Assembly (NCBI GenBank): GCA_028704265.1 | Contig: JAQVLH010000087.1 | Span: 1-5,189 of the forward strand | Direction: 5' to 3' | Origin: Candidatus Nanoarchaeia archaeon | GTDB lineage: Archaea; Nanobdellota; Nanobdellia; Tiddalikarchaeales; Tiddalikarchaeaceae | DNA length: 5,189 bases | Shown here: piece after piece, positions 5,050-5,189 of the stretch | Position numbering within the stretch: the first letter of the stretch is position 1 | Layout of the letters: the number at the start of each line of letters is the position of its first letter | Notes under the pieces: model-generated | Told to the model about the DNA's origin: nothing | Seen by the model: the letters and a program-made list of their open reading frames with translations, nothing else | Database searches by the model: none | Program-made: the position numbers and the translations under genes

Positions 5050-5189
5050 ATGACTAATAATTCAAAATTCACATTACTTGGGAATGATATTTTACGTAAA
5101 CAAGCACGAGAAATTGAGAAGTCTGAATTTAGCGGTAAATATTTTAAGGATTTATGCCAAAGTTTAAAAACTTTAGTGATTGGTAATGG
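5050..5189 (+). CDS. def: Peptide deformylase, N-terminal part (runs off the window)
   Basis: The reading frame opens at ATG 5050, one base after the CGGC stop, and is still open at 5189 (46 full codons). The N-terminus matches deformylase: FTLLGNDILRKQAREIEKSEF corresponds to the 'LxxPdxxLRkxAkxVexx' opening, followed by a helix of the kind seen before motif I. The window ends at IGNG, where the GxGLAA motif would be expected next. The metal-binding motifs (EGCLS, HExDH) lie outside the window, so activity cannot be judged. The enzyme is an Fe(II) hydrolase that removes the formyl group from nascent proteins. No clear ribosome binding site precedes it, so translation probably depends on coupling to the upstream gene. 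Being the tail of a metal-cluster operon is unusual for def, and it may be an extra copy. Confidence 0.78.
   Translation, partial: MTNNSKFTLLGNDILRKQAREIEKSEFSGKYFKDLCQSLKTLVIGN

Overview
The window is an AT-rich (by eye about one-third G+C), densely coding stretch of bacterial DNA. It suggests an anaerobe: cysteine-rich iron-sulfur and metal-cluster proteins dominate, and the set DUF134 / DUF5320 / NifX-like / ferredoxin / ferredoxin-bearing MinD ATPase / CGGC protein is typical of anaerobic bacteria and some archaea. Peptide deformylase and an E. coli-type class I DAHP synthase point to Bacteria. The exact lineage cannot be read from the sequence.

Left part (1-844, + strand): the 3' end of a histidine-phosphatase (phosphoglycerate-mutase-like) gene, then a DUF134 helix-turn-helix protein. 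Middle (850-1890, - strand): a complete class I 3-deoxy-7-phosphoheptulonate synthase, AroF-like. It converges on the DUF134 gene with only 5 bp between the stop codons. Next comes a 145-bp divergent control region (1891-2035) with a perfect 14-bp palindrome and, directly beside it, an 11-bp-arm inverted repeat.

Right part (2036-5189, + strand): a tight, probably single operon. Its order is a short Gly-rich DUF5320 protein, a second small protein sharing that N-terminal signature but carrying a membrane segment, a two-domain NifX/MTH1175-like protein, a 55-residue 2[4Fe-4S] ferredoxin, an FmdB-type zinc ribbon with a Cys-rich tail, a MinD-family ATPase with an inserted 2[4Fe-4S] ferredoxin domain, a CGGC-domain protein, and the start of a peptide deformylase gene that runs off the window. 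Two gene pairs overlap by ATGA and another is 1 bp apart, indicating co-transcription and translational coupling.

The core pairing of MTH1175/NifX-like and MinD/ferredoxin proteins is like the orange-protein (ORP) clusters of sulfate reducers, in which a MTH1175-like protein carries a Mo-Cu-sulfide cluster. By inference this operon assembles, carries or senses a metal-sulfide or Fe-S centre using ATP and ferredoxin electrons; its substrate is unknown. DUF134 is the most obvious candidate regulator, although the aroF-like gene now separates it from the operon. There is no gene-free stretch longer than 300 bases, and I saw no tRNA, rRNA, CRISPR, insertion sequence or convincing intrinsic terminator.
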